From Palleniella intestinalis (GTDB taxonomy: Bacteria; Bacteroidota; Bacteroidia; Bacteroidales; Bacteroidaceae), in NCBI RefSeq assembly GCF_013166595.1, contig NZ_JABKKG010000007.1:1-64000 (forward strand): 64,000 bases of DNA, given 5' to 3'. Of the stretch, positions 16,908-26,257 are shown piece after piece. Position 1 is the stretch's first letter, and each line of letters opens with the position of its first letter. The translations under genes and the position numbers were made by a program. The notes under the pieces were generated by a model. The model was not told where the DNA came from and made no database searches. It saw only the letters and a list, made by a program, of their open reading frames with translations.

Positions 16908-17930
16908 ATGAACAATATGAAAAAGACAATCTTTACAACACTCGCCGCAATGCTCCTGCCACTCACGATGATGGCGCAGGACGACATGTATTTCACACCG
17001 ACAAAAGCCGAGGTGAAAGCTGCAAAGGAAGCTCGAAAGAAGGACCGTGAGGCGGAGATTGCACGCAGAAAGGCGTATGAGCAAGCACGTGGGGTGTACT
17101 ATAGCGGACTGAACAAGACTGATGACGAGTACAACCGTCGCGTAAGCCACAGGGATTTCAAGCCGGTAGCCATCAACGACACTATCCTTGCAAGCACGGA
17201 TTCCATAGCAAGTGACATCATAGAGTTCCCTGCCGGCAACGCGTCACGCATGGAAAAGGGCGTCTACCCTACCGCAGACGAGGCGCGTGTGGACACGGTT
17301 TACAAGTACATTGTCATGGACGATGACGACTACCGTTATTCCCGACTGCTCTCACGCTATGACGATTTCTATTTCCGGTATGCCTTCCACGACCCGTTCT
17401 ACAACCCATGGTACTACAATCCTTGGTACTACGGACCGCGCTGGAGCTACAACTATTACGCTTGGAACGGCTGGTATGACCCGTGGTTTGACCCTTGGTA
17501 CGGTCCGGGCTGGGGCTGGTACGACCCATGGTATCATCCGTGGCACAACATGGGATGGGCGGTTCCTGTCTATCCGAGCTACCGACCGGCAGGCAACGCA
17601 CCTACACGATATGCCGGAGTGCACCGCCGTGGCACACTGAACACGGCACGCGGCCATAACAGGAACTCAAGCTATGCTGTGGCAAACAGGAACGGTGACA
17701 GGACAGGAAGATACCATTTCAACCGCAACACGTCAGGAAGGTATGACAACAATTCCTTCAACAACCGCAACAACTGGAACAACAATAACAACCGTCCTGC
17801 AAACCGCCCGAACTATTCCAACGGCAACATGGGAGGCGGTTCCCACGGTGGCAGCTTCGGAGGTGGCAGCCATAGCGGCGGTTCACGCAGTGCAGGTGGC
17901 TTCGGAGGACGTGGCGGAGGCCGCAGATGA
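16908..17930 (+). CDS. Secreted Trp/Tyr/Pro- and Gly-rich protein of unknown function
   Basis: The 340-residue protein has a signal peptide (MKKTIFTTLAAMLLPLTMMAQ) and a charged segment at 25-70 (KAAKEARKKDREAEIARRKA) likely to be helical. Residues about 155-225 are a run of aromatic-proline repeats such as NPWYYNPWYYGP and YDPWFDPWYGPGWGWYDPW. The end is Asn-rich, then Gly/Ser/His-rich (GGGSHGGSFGGGSHSGG). I do not recognise a domain. The texture suggests an extended surface or cell-envelope structural protein. It is followed 54 bp later by a FadL-like porin on the same strand. Codon use resembles its neighbours. Confidence 0.85.
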   Translation: MNNMKKTIFTTLAAMLLPLTMMAQDDMYFTPTKAEVKAAKEARKKDREAEIARRKAYEQARGVYYSGLNKTDDEYNRRVSHRDFKPVAINDTILASTDSIASDIIEFPAGNASRMEKGVYPTADEARVDTVYKYIVMDDDDYRYSRLLSRYDDFYFRYAFHDPFYNPWYYNPWYYGPRWSYNYYAWNGWYDPWFDPWYGPGWGWYDPWYHPWHNMGWAVPVYPSYRPAGNAPTRYAGVHRRGTLNTARGHNRNSSYAVANRNGDRTGRYHFNRNTSGRYDNNSFNNRNNWNNNNNRPANRPNYSNGNMGGGSHGGSFGGGSHSGGSRSAGGFGGRGGGRR

Positions 17931-17984
17931 TGCGGATTTTTCCTAAAGCATTGTGCAAAAAGAACAACATAAAAAGACAGATAT

Positions 17985-19583
17985 ATGAAGAAAATCATGA
18001 CAATGGCAGCTATGGCAGTGTCTCTCTCTGCTGCTGCACAGGACACATATCAGAGCGCCCGGTTAGCCGGCGATGACCTCAACGGCACGGCACGCTATGT
18101 CGGAATGGGCGGAGCGATGGAAGCACTCGGTGCAGACCTTTCGACAATGGGCACCAACCCTGCCGGAATAGGCATGTTTCGCAAGTCTCAGGCATCTGTC
18201 TCCGGAGGTCTGCAGGTGTTCGGAGGCAACTACGAGAACAACACTCTCAACAGTTATCTTGACGGCAAAAAGACCACAGGCAGCTTTGACCAGATTGGTT
18301 TCGTGCTGACTACAAAAGCCGGATATGACTCCTACCTGAACTTCGGATTCAATTATCACAAGTCAAAGAACTTCAACCAGTTGCTTTCTGCCGCAAACTC
18401 CTTGAATGGCGCGTCACTGAATAAAGTGTCGTTCAATAAGTTTGTAGATGTAGACACTGACAATAATTTCTATGACCCAAGCTATTCCACAGTGGATTGG
18501 TTGAACGACCAATTGGTTAATCCTTACACTGTCGATGGTGACGGCAAATATCTTAGCTCATTCAATTCCTATTTCCATGCCAAGGATTTCACACAGCATC
18601 AGGTGCAAAGTGGCTACATTGGAGATTATGATTTCAACATAAGTGGCAACATCCATAACCGTATTTACCTCGGACTGACCTTCGGAATAAAGGATGTCAA
18701 CTACGAAAGCCGCAGCCTTTATACAGAGACTCTGCTGTTTGAGAATGACATAGATGAGATGGGAATGATGTATCTTGATGATTCTCGCAGAATAACAGGT
18801 ACAGGATTCAATGTCAAGTTCGGTGCTATCGTGCGCCCTGTGGATGATTCACCGTTCCGCATCGGTGCTTATGTCCACACTCCGACATGGTACAAACTGA
18901 CAACATCCAATTATACAGAGATGGCAACAGAGGACTTTGAAACAGACAAAATCATCAGCATTTCGTCAGAAGACCATCTTGATTTCAGACTCAACACGCC
19001 TTGGCTCTTCGGTGTTTCATTAGGTCATACGATAGGCAATGTTGCTGCTATCGGCGCAACTTACGAGTACAGCGACTATGGTTCTTTGGACAACCGTGTG
19101 ATTGATGAGGACTATTATTATGACAGCTGGTATGATGATTACTACTACGGAGGTGACCGCTCGACATCGGACAAAGCCATGAAGCGCAACACAGAGAAGA
19201 GCCTTCAGGGAGTGCACACTCTCCGTTTGGGTGCCGAACTCAAGCTCTGTCCTGAGGTAGCACTGCGCTTCGGATATAACTATGTATCTCCGAAATACTC
19301 TGAGTTTGGCTGCCGTGACACTGACATTCCTTCACAGGGTGTGGAGTTCGCATCAACAGCAGCATACACAAACTGGAAGGACACTAACCGTTTCACTTGT
19401 GGTATAGGCTACGCAAAAGGGCCGTTCTCAATCGATGTGGCTTACAAGTACAGCCAGACAAACGGTGATTTCTACCCATTCTACGACGGAATCGGCAAGG
19501 GTGACTACACAAACAATCCGGGAGCGACAAGCGTAAGTGACAAGCGTCACCAGCTGCTGATGACACTTGGTTTCCGATTCTAA
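17985..19583 (+). CDS. FadL/OMPP1-family outer-membrane protein
   Basis: The 532-residue protein has a signal peptide (MKKIMTMAAMAVSLSAAAQ) and the FadL-type N-terminus: ARYVGMGGAMEALGADLSTM, then TNPAGIGMF, where the NPAG motif is diagnostic. Many amphipathic strands follow, and the chain ends in an aromatic (LMTLGFRF), typical of outer-membrane barrels. Such proteins move hydrophobic compounds across the outer membrane; members in Bacteroidales are often labelled hemin receptor without direct proof. An acidic, Tyr-rich loop (EDYYYDSWYDDYYYGG) lies near 375-390. Confidence 0.85.
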   Translation: MKKIMTMAAMAVSLSAAAQDTYQSARLAGDDLNGTARYVGMGGAMEALGADLSTMGTNPAGIGMFRKSQASVSGGLQVFGGNYENNTLNSYLDGKKTTGSFDQIGFVLTTKAGYDSYLNFGFNYHKSKNFNQLLSAANSLNGASLNKVSFNKFVDVDTDNNFYDPSYSTVDWLNDQLVNPYTVDGDGKYLSSFNSYFHAKDFTQHQVQSGYIGDYDFNISGNIHNRIYLGLTFGIKDVNYESRSLYTETLLFENDIDEMGMMYLDDSRRITGTGFNVKFGAIVRPVDDSPFRIGAYVHTPTWYKLTTSNYTEMATEDFETDKIISISSEDHLDFRLNTPWLFGVSLGHTIGNVAAIGATYEYSDYGSLDNRVIDEDYYYDSWYDDYYYGGDRSTSDKAMKRNTEKSLQGVHTLRLGAELKLCPEVALRFGYNYVSPKYSEFGCRDTDIPSQGVEFASTAAYTNWKDTNRFTCGIGYAKGPFSIDVAYKYSQTNGDFYPFYDGIGKGDYTNNPGATSVSDKRHQLLMTLGFRF

Positions 19584-19665
19584 CATAGAGGTATTGGGAA
19601 TCGGTTACAATCGTAATTCAACAACTTAAAGTTTAATACACACCCCTGAAAACAACAGGAGACTT

Positions 19666-20274
19666 TTGATAGAACAATATCCATCACAACTGTTGGAGCG
19701 CGCCGTGGGCGAGTTCTCCAAACTACCGGGCATCGGTCGCAAGACATCCTTGCGACTGATGCTTCATTTATTGCGTCAGGACAAGGATGCTGCCGAGAAC
19801 CTTGCCAATGCCGTGGCACAACTGCGGCGCGAGGTGCGCTATTGCAGCGTCTGCCACAACATCTCCGACACGGAACTGTGCCCTATCTGTGCCAATCCGC
19901 AGAGGGACAGGAGCACAATCTGTGTCGTAGAGAACATCCAGGACGTCATGGCTGTGGAACGTACAGGGCAGTTCCGCGGACTTTACCATGTCCTTGGAGG
20001 CATCATCTCGCCAATGGACGGCATCGGACCGAGCGACCTTGAGATAGAAAGCCTTGTGGAACGTGTCAAGGAAGGCGGTGTGGAAGAAGTCATTTTCGCC
20101 CTTGCCTCGACAATGGAAGGCGACACAACCAATTTCTACATCTCGCGCAAGCTGCAGCCGTTGGGCGTAAAACTGTCAGTCATTGCACGAGGAATATCCG
20201 TTGGTGACGAACTTGAATACACTGACGAGGTGACACTCGGACGGTCAATCGTCAACAGAACAGAACTAAAATGA
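19666..20274 (+). CDS. recR: Recombination protein RecR
   Basis: RecR works with RecF and RecO to load RecA at single-strand gaps. The 202 residues show the helix-hairpin-helix region ([15 protein letters not shown]), a zinc finger ([16 protein letters not shown]) and a Toprim domain ([14 protein letters not shown]). The start is TTG 19666; no ATG fits, and the resulting N-terminus [13 protein letters not shown] aligns with the family. The next gene starts within its stop codon (ATGA overlap). Confidence 0.94.
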   Translation: MIEQYPSQLLERAVGEFSKLPGIGRKTSLRLMLHLLRQDKDAAENLANAVAQLRREVRYCSVCHNISDTELCPICANPQRDRSTICVVENIQDVMAVERTGQFRGLYHVLGGIISPMDGIGPSDLEIESLVERVKEGGVEEVIFALASTMEGDTTNFYISRKLQPLGVKLSVIARGISVGDELEYTDEVTLGRSIVNRTELK

Positions 20275-20684
20275 AAGAGACAAGCAGAAAACTTATGATA
20301 CCATATATCGGCAGCATCATCCTTGCTGCCGGCATGGTAGTGCTTTATGAGACACAAATAATCCTCGAAGGCGGACTTGCAGGCGATGTGCAGGGCGAGT
20401 TCCTCACTGTCACAATTATGGAACTACTGACCATTTGCTCCATACCGCTGGCATTGCGCCTGTTCAAATTCAAGGCTGTCAGAAGCATCATTGAGAGGAA
20501 AAAGGCAGACGGACTGTTCCGTATGGCATTGGTCCGCATGGCTTTGATATGCCTACCGATGCTTGTAAACACATTATTATATTATCTTTACATGGCTCCT
20601 GCCTTCGGCTATATGGCTATGGTGGGCTTCATTTCCATGGCATTCATCACACCAACCGTCAAACGATGCGACTCAGAGCTATAG
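20271..20684 (+). CDS. Small integral membrane protein
   Basis: The 137 residues have four likely membrane helices (about 10-30, 42-62, 83-105, 110-130) with short basic loops ([16 protein letters not shown]). No domain is recognised. It overlaps recR by 4 bp and the GNAT gene by 19 bp, so all three are probably cotranscribed. Confidence 0.8.
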   Translation: MKETSRKLMIPYIGSIILAAGMVVLYETQIILEGGLAGDVQGEFLTVTIMELLTICSIPLALRLFKFKAVRSIIERKKADGLFRMALVRMALICLPMLVNTLLYYLYMAPAFGYMAMVGFISMAFITPTVKRCDSEL

Positions 20685-21175
20685 AACCGGAGGACCTCGA
20701 ACTACTCTACACCATCGAGAACGACCGCTCATTATGGTGGTTGGGAGCACAGACGGCACCATTGTCACGGTTCCGCCTGAAGGAATACATTGCCACCTGC
20801 GAGTCTGACATATATAAAGATGAGCAGGTGCGCTTCGTCATCGAGGCAGAGACCGGTGACGGACAAGCACCGCAAGCAGTAGGACTTATCGACCTTTTCA
20901 ACTTCTCTGCACGCAACAACCGTGCGGAACTTGGCGTCGCTATCACAAAGTCCGCACAGGGAAAAGGCATCGCCCAAGAAGCAATAAAGGTGGTTATGGC
21001 CTACGCCCGTGACATCGTGGGCATCCACCAGATATACGCCATCGTCCCTTCCTCCAACCTTGCGTCGGAAAAAATGCTCCTCAACATCGGCTTCCAACAG
21101 TCTGCCATACTGAAAGACTGGCTCATCCATGACGGCAACTATGAAGATGCGCTGCTCATGCAATGTTTCTTGTAA
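20666..21175 (+). CDS. GNAT-family N-acetyltransferase
   Basis: From ATG 20666 ([20 protein letters not shown]) the product has 169 residues. The acetyl-CoA-binding motif is QGKGIAQEA, and the later strand-helix (IYAIVPSSNLASEKMLLNIGFQ) is typical of SpeG/RimJ-like acetyltransferases. Upstream codons in the same frame overlap the membrane-protein gene and look non-coding. The substrate, protein or small amine, is not clear. Confidence 0.88.
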   Translation: MRLRAIEPEDLELLYTIENDRSLWWLGAQTAPLSRFRLKEYIATCESDIYKDEQVRFVIEAETGDGQAPQAVGLIDLFNFSARNNRAELGVAITKSAQGKGIAQEAIKVVMAYARDIVGIHQIYAIVPSSNLASEKMLLNIGFQQSAILKDWLIHDGNYEDALLMQCFL

Positions 21176-21216
21176 CGGCAACTTATGTTATTGATATTCA
21201 GAAATCTCCATAATAA

Positions 21217-21248
21217 TTTGCATTAATCATTAAAAAGATATATCTTTG
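21217..21248 (+). promoter_or_regulatory. Consensus Bacteroidota promoter
   Basis: TTTG (21217-21220), 20 bp, then TATCTTTG (21241-21248) match both halves of the consensus with correct spacing. The gene starts 27 bp after the -7 box. Confidence 0.75.
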
Positions 21249-21275
21249 CAAGCAATAACTAAAAGCCATTACACT

Positions 21276-22313
21276 ATGAATACCGAAAACAAACAGATTG
21301 GAGAATTTGAGTACGCAACATTCAAAAACCAAATAACCCAACGGATAAGGACAGCACAATATGAAGCAGCCAAAGCCGTAAACAAGGAAATCATTGCACT
21401 ATATTGGGAAATAGGCAGGATAATAACCGAGCGACAATCGGCTCAGGGCTGGGGAAAATCCGTGGTGGAGAACCTGTCAAAAGATATCCAGAAAGAGTTT
21501 CCCGGAATCAAAGGATTCGGGGTTAGAAACGTATGGGATATGGCACGATTCTATGCTGAATACCGGTCCAATGAAATTCTGCAACCGTTAGTTGCAGAAA
21601 TCAGTTGGACAAAACATATTGTCATCCTCACCAAGTGCAAGGATACGCAGCAACGGCAGTTCTACATATTGGCGACGAAACGTTACGGATGGACGAAAGA
21701 CGTGCTAATCAACAAGATAGAGCTGAAGGAATACGAAAAATTCCTTTTGGGACAGACAAACTTTGAGCGCACACTTCCTGAGAAAATAAAGCGTCAAGCC
21801 GTACTGGCTGTAAAGGATGAATACACTCTGAACCTTATGGAGCTGGGCGACGAGCCTTCAGAATACGAGCTGGAACAAGCCATAGTCAAGAACATCCGCG
21901 CCTTCCTTATGGAATTCGGACCGGACTTTGCGTTCATGGGAAACCAATACAGGATAGAGATTGACGGCAGAGAATTCTTCATTGACCTCCTTCTCTACAA
22001 CCGCCGATTGCAGGCAATGGTGGCTGTTGAACTGAAAGTCGGAGAATTCAAACCCGAATACAAGGGAAAGATGGAGTTCTACCTTAATGTCCTCAACGAC
22101 ACAGTGAAAATGCCACACGAGAATCCGGCTATAGGTATTATCGTCTGCAAATCAAAAAGCAGGACAATCGTTGAATACGCCTTGAAATCATCGACAATGC
22201 CTATCGGAGTGGCAACCTACAATCTGTCATCTGAGCTACCTGAGGCTTACAGAGAGTTCTTGCCGACCTCCGAAGCCATCGCTAAAAGGCTTGAATTCCT
22301 GATAGACAAGTAA
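21276..22313 (+). CDS. DUF1016/YhcG-family PD-(D/E)XK nuclease
   Basis: The 345-residue protein starts at ATG 21276 (MNTENKQIGEFEYATFKNQI). The N-terminal half is the helical DUF1016 domain (ALYWEIGRIITERQ, GWGKSVVENLSKDIQKEFPG). The C-terminal half is a PD-(D/E)XK nuclease with IDGREFFIDLLLYNRRLQAMVAVELKVG: D and ExK are in place. YhcG-type proteins are linked to DNA processing and to mobile or defence regions. A strong promoter precedes it, and it opens an accessory island reaching 27.6 kb. Confidence 0.88.
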   Translation: MNTENKQIGEFEYATFKNQITQRIRTAQYEAAKAVNKEIIALYWEIGRIITERQSAQGWGKSVVENLSKDIQKEFPGIKGFGVRNVWDMARFYAEYRSNEILQPLVAEISWTKHIVILTKCKDTQQRQFYILATKRYGWTKDVLINKIELKEYEKFLLGQTNFERTLPEKIKRQAVLAVKDEYTLNLMELGDEPSEYELEQAIVKNIRAFLMEFGPDFAFMGNQYRIEIDGREFFIDLLLYNRRLQAMVAVELKVGEFKPEYKGKMEFYLNVLNDTVKMPHENPAIGIIVCKSKSRTIVEYALKSSTMPIGVATYNLSSELPEAYREFLPTSEAIAKRLEFLIDK

Positions 22314-22348
22314 AACTGACACTAAACCTATCTCTTCATCAATTTCTT

Positions 22349-23461
22349 ATGCAAACAGAACGATACATATCGGAACACACCGATGGCGGAAAAGCATATT
22401 TCTTCATGCCAAGAGTGGGCAAACACTACGCAGAAGGCTTCCGGAATCTCCGCACATTGGTAGTGGGCGTGACACACATCTGCACCAACAGCTGCCCTTT
22501 CCATGACCGTTGCACCTCTGTTGAAGGCATAAAAACGATGGACAAGGAATGCCCCTGCTACAAACAGAGAGAAGACTATTACCGCCTTTCAAACTCCAAC
22601 GAGATAGAGATACTGTCGTTCATCGATGGTGAGGCACGCTATCCGGCATACTCCGCCTTCACCTACTATATGCTGAAAGCTGCCGATGAAATGCCCTACG
22701 AGCGCAAAAAGGAATTCTGGGAGCATGTCGCTTTCACCAACTATCTGCAGATTTTCCACGACAATGATGAGACTTTGCCTGCCGATGAGCAACTCTATGC
22801 GGACAGTTTCCCGGCATTCCTGCAGGTTTTGGAGGAGCTAAAGCCACACATAATCTACGTTTGGAACACCCGCGTATGCGAGGTTCTCAAGAACCATTCC
22901 GACCTTCTTCGCTATCTCGGCAAGGCAAACATGGCCCACGGCCTGTCGGTCTATGCCTTTGCCTACCTGCCTGTTGCGAAAGAAATACCGGACTCCGACT
23001 TACGGCGTATCCGCTACACCTATGGCATAAAAACCACAATACACCATCAAGAATGGTTCAAGAATCAGGTGCGTGAGAGCTTATCGCCATATATGGAAAC
23101 AGATGAAGACCAACAGAACAGGCTAATCCGCAAACTTGGAGACAACCTTTATGATATGGTAGATAGTGATTTGCTGGGTACTACCGAAGATTCCATCTAT
23201 TTTAATAATAGCTTCTATGGAAAATGGACAACAAAGCACAAAGGCTATTTCTTCCATTTCCTGAAAGAAGAATATCTCCTGAAGATAGGAGGCGCAAACG
23301 AAGCCATTGCGAAAATGTTCGATGAAAAGAATATTGCAAAGTATTCGTATTACAAAGAAGAAGACGCAAAAACAGACAAGCTCTGCATAACTATAACCAA
23401 AAACTGCTTCCCTAAGTTGGCAGATAAGTGGAGACATCAAGAAATAACGCCATACAAATAA
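22349..23461 (+). CDS. Uncharacterised protein, possible uracil-DNA-glycosylase fold
   Basis: This 370-residue protein is not firmly recognised. The strand LRTLVVGVTHIC, the region FTNYLQIFHDND and the later LKPHIIYVWN are spaced as in uracil-DNA-glycosylase-like proteins (strand, active-site loop, helix, strand). A cysteine group (HICTNSCPFHDRC, then KECPCYK) could bind a metal or an Fe-S cluster, as in some UDG families. The last 80 residues are Lys-rich. It follows the YhcG-like gene by 35 bp. The glycosylase link rests on pattern only; no HPS-type motif is seen. Confidence 0.75.
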   Translation: MQTERYISEHTDGGKAYFFMPRVGKHYAEGFRNLRTLVVGVTHICTNSCPFHDRCTSVEGIKTMDKECPCYKQREDYYRLSNSNEIEILSFIDGEARYPAYSAFTYYMLKAADEMPYERKKEFWEHVAFTNYLQIFHDNDETLPADEQLYADSFPAFLQVLEELKPHIIYVWNTRVCEVLKNHSDLLRYLGKANMAHGLSVYAFAYLPVAKEIPDSDLRRIRYTYGIKTTIHHQEWFKNQVRESLSPYMETDEDQQNRLIRKLGDNLYDMVDSDLLGTTEDSIYFNNSFYGKWTTKHKGYFFHFLKEEYLLKIGGANEAIAKMFDEKNIAKYSYYKEEDAKTDKLCITITKNCFPKLADKWRHQEITPYK

Positions 23462-23526
23462 TGCCTTGTTGCAAACCAAAAACGCAATTCCCGCCCGTCA
23501 CTTGCCACGAAAACATTGAAGAAAAG

Positions 23527-23557
23527 TTGCGCCAATGAAATAAAATGCTTACCTTTG
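23527..23557 (+). promoter_or_regulatory. Promoter for the ATPase at 23616
   Basis: TTG (23527-23529) and TACCTTTG (23550-23557) with 20 bp between them fit the consensus spacing. Confidence 0.65.
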
Positions 23558-23615
23558 CAGCGCAACATGACGATTTATTATCTTTACGTTATTATAAAAC
23601 AATAAAAGGAAAAGC

Positions 23616-24740
23616 ATGGCACGGAACCCATTTATAATCAACGGATATGAAGGTTCGGAATACTTCTGTGACCGTGAGCAAGAGACAATGCAACTGACCA
23701 ACGAGTTGATTAACGGCAATAATGTGGCATTGGTCGCCACAAGACGTATGGGAAAGAGCGGATTGGTAAAGCATTGTTTCCAACAAGAGCAGATATGGAA
23801 TGAGTTCTACACATTTTATATAGACATTTACGCCACACGCTCATTGTCTGACTTTGTATTCCGCATGAGCAGGGAAATCCTCGCAGGACTAAAGCCCTAC
23901 GGACGCCAAGCGCTGCAACGCTTTTGGGAAAGCGTCAGGTCGTTGCAGGCAGGCATATCATTCTCACCGCTTGGAGATGTATCATTCAACCTGCAGATTG
24001 GCGACATCGTACAATCGGAAAGCACACTTGACGAGATTTTCAGTTACCTTTCATCTGCCGGCCGTCCATGCATAGTGGCAATAGACGAGTTCCAACAGAT
24101 TGCCAACTATGGCGATGAGAATGTAGAGGCACTGCTCCGGACATACATCCAGCAATGCCCAAACGCGAGATTCATCTTTTCCGGAAGCCAACGCCACATG
24201 ATGAGCCAAATATTCCTAAGCCCTTCACGCCCATTCTACCAAAGTGTCTCCATAATGCACTTAGGGAAAATTGACGAAGGGAAATACGCTTACTTTGCCA
24301 AGAAACATTTCACGGATAACGGCAAACAACTGGAAGATGGCGTTGTGGAAAAGGTCTGCATGTTGTCAAAGAATATAACTTGGTACATGCAGAAACTCAT
24401 GAACACCCTCTTCGCCGCCACAGAACAAGGTGGCAAATGCACAGTAAACATGGTTGACGAGGCATTGGCATACATCCTTGACAGCCAGGCTTTCGGTTAC
24501 CGCGAGCAGATGTTCAGACTGCCGGAGAAGCAGGGGCGCGTCCTGATAGCCATAGCCAAAGAGGGCGAAGCGGCGGCTGTCACATCGGGTGCCTTCATCC
24601 GCAAGCACAGACTGAGCAGTGCAAGCACCGTGCAATCGGCATTGCGCGGCCTGTTGGAGAAGGACTATGTCACACAGGAGCAAGGACACTACGCTGTCTA
24701 TGATGTGTTCCTCAGCTATTGGATTGTCAGAGAATATTAA
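23616..24740 (+). CDS. Archaeal-type AAA ATPase
   Basis: The 374 residues open MARNPFIINGYEGSEYFCDRE, typical of Bacteroidales ATPases of the archaeal-ATPase/STAND-like group. The P-loop is TRRMGKSGL near 45, Walker B is CIVAIDEFQQ, sensor is FIFSGSQRH, and a winged helix ends the protein (HRLSSASTVQSALRGLLEKDYV). Relatives are often found in variable regions and some act in phage defence, but no function is assigned to this one. It has its own promoter and is followed by a palindrome cluster. Confidence 0.85.
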   Translation: MARNPFIINGYEGSEYFCDREQETMQLTNELINGNNVALVATRRMGKSGLVKHCFQQEQIWNEFYTFYIDIYATRSLSDFVFRMSREILAGLKPYGRQALQRFWESVRSLQAGISFSPLGDVSFNLQIGDIVQSESTLDEIFSYLSSAGRPCIVAIDEFQQIANYGDENVEALLRTYIQQCPNARFIFSGSQRHMMSQIFLSPSRPFYQSVSIMHLGKIDEGKYAYFAKKHFTDNGKQLEDGVVEKVCMLSKNITWYMQKLMNTLFAATEQGGKCTVNMVDEALAYILDSQAFGYREQMFRLPEKQGRVLIAIAKEGEAAAVTSGAFIRKHRLSSASTVQSALRGLLEKDYVTQEQGHYAVYDVFLSYWIVREY

Positions 24741-24763
24741 CCACACATAAACAAACAAAAAAC

Positions 24764-24845
24764 AAAAGGTGACCTTTCACACAACGAAAGGTCACCTTTT
24801 GTCATGTCAACTGTCACCTTTCACCCGGTAAAAGGTCACCTTTCG
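24764..24845. repeat. AAAGGTGACCTTT palindrome cluster
   Basis: Four related units follow the ATPase gene: AAAAGGTGACCTTT (24764-24777), AAAGGTCACCTTTT (24787-24800), GTCACCTTTC (24812-24821) and AAAAGGTCACCTTTCG (24830-24845). Units can pair within and between themselves. The ACCTTTTGTCATG end is shared with the palindrome at 7506-7530. Confidence 0.8.
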
Positions 24846-25074
24846 CAACCCAATATATTTTTTTGGAGGATTTTTGGAGATACGCATTTTTTATTCACGC
24901 ATAACACACTGATATTCATCACTATCCTTTTATTATTACGGCAATAAAAAGGCAATATCAATTATGACCCCACTGTAATAGCATCATTATTACTAACTTT
25001 GCATCGCAATCAACAAAAAAACGTGGTTGTGCCAAAGGCGGCATGCCTTAACCTATTAATAAAAAAACAAAGTT
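24846..25074 (+). other. AT-rich leader with -7 box before the 25075 gene
   Basis: Noncoding stretch containing TAACTTTG at 24994-25001, a likely -7 box, and an otherwise featureless 5' leader of about 65 nt. No -33 element is clear. Confidence 0.5.
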
Positions 25075-25278
25075 ATGAACAACGAGATTATGCAACTGTT
25101 GGTGTCAGGCGTCAACACCATGCAAAACAACAACACTAACGCAGGTGTGCCACAGGAAACACCGAAAATCCTTGGCGTGAAAGTCGACACCGCACTTACA
25201 ATAGGCGTAGGCGTGGCACTGTGCGTCAAAGGCTTGGATTCACTATTTGACGATATGGAGAAAAACGGACTTATCTAA
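25075..25278 (+). CDS. Small protein of unknown function
   Basis: The 67 residues have a polar, Asn-rich first half and a hydrophobic stretch (ALTIGVGVALCVKGLDSLF) that is probably one membrane or amphipathic helix. It has a promoter-like TAACTTTG upstream and is followed 5 bp later by the UDG-like gene, suggesting cotranscription. Not recognised. Confidence 0.6.
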   Translation: MNNEIMQLLVSGVNTMQNNNTNAGVPQETPKILGVKVDTALTIGVGVALCVKGLDSLFDDMEKNGLI

Positions 25279-25283
25279 AAAAC

Positions 25284-26054
25284 ATGAAGAATATCCACCA
25301 ACAAGAAGAGGCGCTGCAAGCCGAATGGCTGCGTGAAGCGGAAAGGTTTGGGGACGCTGACGAACTCTGCGTTGATGGTCTGCTGTTCCGAGGTGAGATA
25401 AGCAATCGCGATGGCTACTGGCACCGCGAGAGAGGAGACGAAGAGGGAACGTGGAACGCCGCACCACGCCGTCTGCTTATCCTCACCAAGGACCTCAACG
25501 ACGACGAAGCATGGGACATCCGTCAGGAGACGGGACGCACGAACACCATCGCTTTCAACTACGAGCAGGCCCTACCCTTCTACAAGAACCTGCGGATGTG
25601 GAGCTACCTCCTGCTTACCGCCACGGCGGATAACACCCCTTCGTTCCGCGAGGCGCGCGACATGAAAGTAACAGGGCCGTTCTACGAACAAGCTCCTATC
25701 GCACGCATAAACTGCAAGAAGCAGGTGGGCAACGGCAGCCTCGCCGACAGCACCCTGCTGAAGTATATGCATGACTACGCCCCACTCCTCAGTCGCCAGA
25801 TAGCCCTCTACGACGCCAACCTGCTGCTATGCTGCGGTTGCTCTGCCGGCACAAACCGAATCCTTGATTTTGTCCGCGCACAGTACCTGCCCGACTTGCA
25901 GTATCTGCCCGAGTGCGAAGACTGGATTTACTATTCCCCCTCAACCGGGAAGATTGCAATCAACAGCTATCATCCGTCTGCCCGCATAAGCTACGAGGAC
26001 ACTTACGAAAGGCTTGCCTATGCGTACAAAAAGTTTCTAACCACAAAAAAATAA
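25284..26054 (+). CDS. Uracil-DNA-glycosylase-superfamily-like protein
   Basis: The 256-residue protein shows a UDG-like plan. It has a first strand LLILTKDLND, a loop with PIARINCKKQVGNGS, a strand with LLLCCGCSAGTN, and a late INSYHPSARIS. The HPSxR pattern is characteristic of the catalytic loop in family 4/5-type glycosylases. It may act on DNA or nucleotides, or keep the fold for another purpose. It is the second possible UDG-fold protein in 3 kb. The sequence is richer in GC than the small genes around it. Confidence 0.72.
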   Translation: MKNIHQQEEALQAEWLREAERFGDADELCVDGLLFRGEISNRDGYWHRERGDEEGTWNAAPRRLLILTKDLNDDEAWDIRQETGRTNTIAFNYEQALPFYKNLRMWSYLLLTATADNTPSFREARDMKVTGPFYEQAPIARINCKKQVGNGSLADSTLLKYMHDYAPLLSRQIALYDANLLLCCGCSAGTNRILDFVRAQYLPDLQYLPECEDWIYYSPSTGKIAINSYHPSARISYEDTYERLAYAYKKFLTTKK

Positions 26055-26061
26055 CAACATT

Positions 26062-26253
26062 ATGGTAAGAGGAATAAGAACTTTCAAATGCCCCCACTGC
26101 GGGCACGAGTTCAAGGCATTCGACATCGAATGGAAGTGCACAGTCGCCACCGCCCCGGTGCAGTGTCCAAAGTGCGGAGGATGGACAGAAGTGGAATGGC
26201 CATGGACAATGACATGGCCGGACAAGCTAATAAAACTGTTTACAAAAAAATAA
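26062..26253 (+). CDS. Small zinc-ribbon protein
   Basis: The 63 residues have CPHC near 11-14 and CPKC near 35-38, a four-cysteine zinc ribbon, followed by a Trp-rich segment (WTEVEWPWTMTWP). It starts 7 bp after the UDG-like gene. It may bind nucleic acid or a partner protein; the role is unknown. Confidence 0.72.
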   Translation: MVRGIRTFKCPHCGHEFKAFDIEWKCTVATAPVQCPKCGGWTEVEWPWTMTWPDKLIKLFTKK

Positions 26254-26257
26254 AGCT

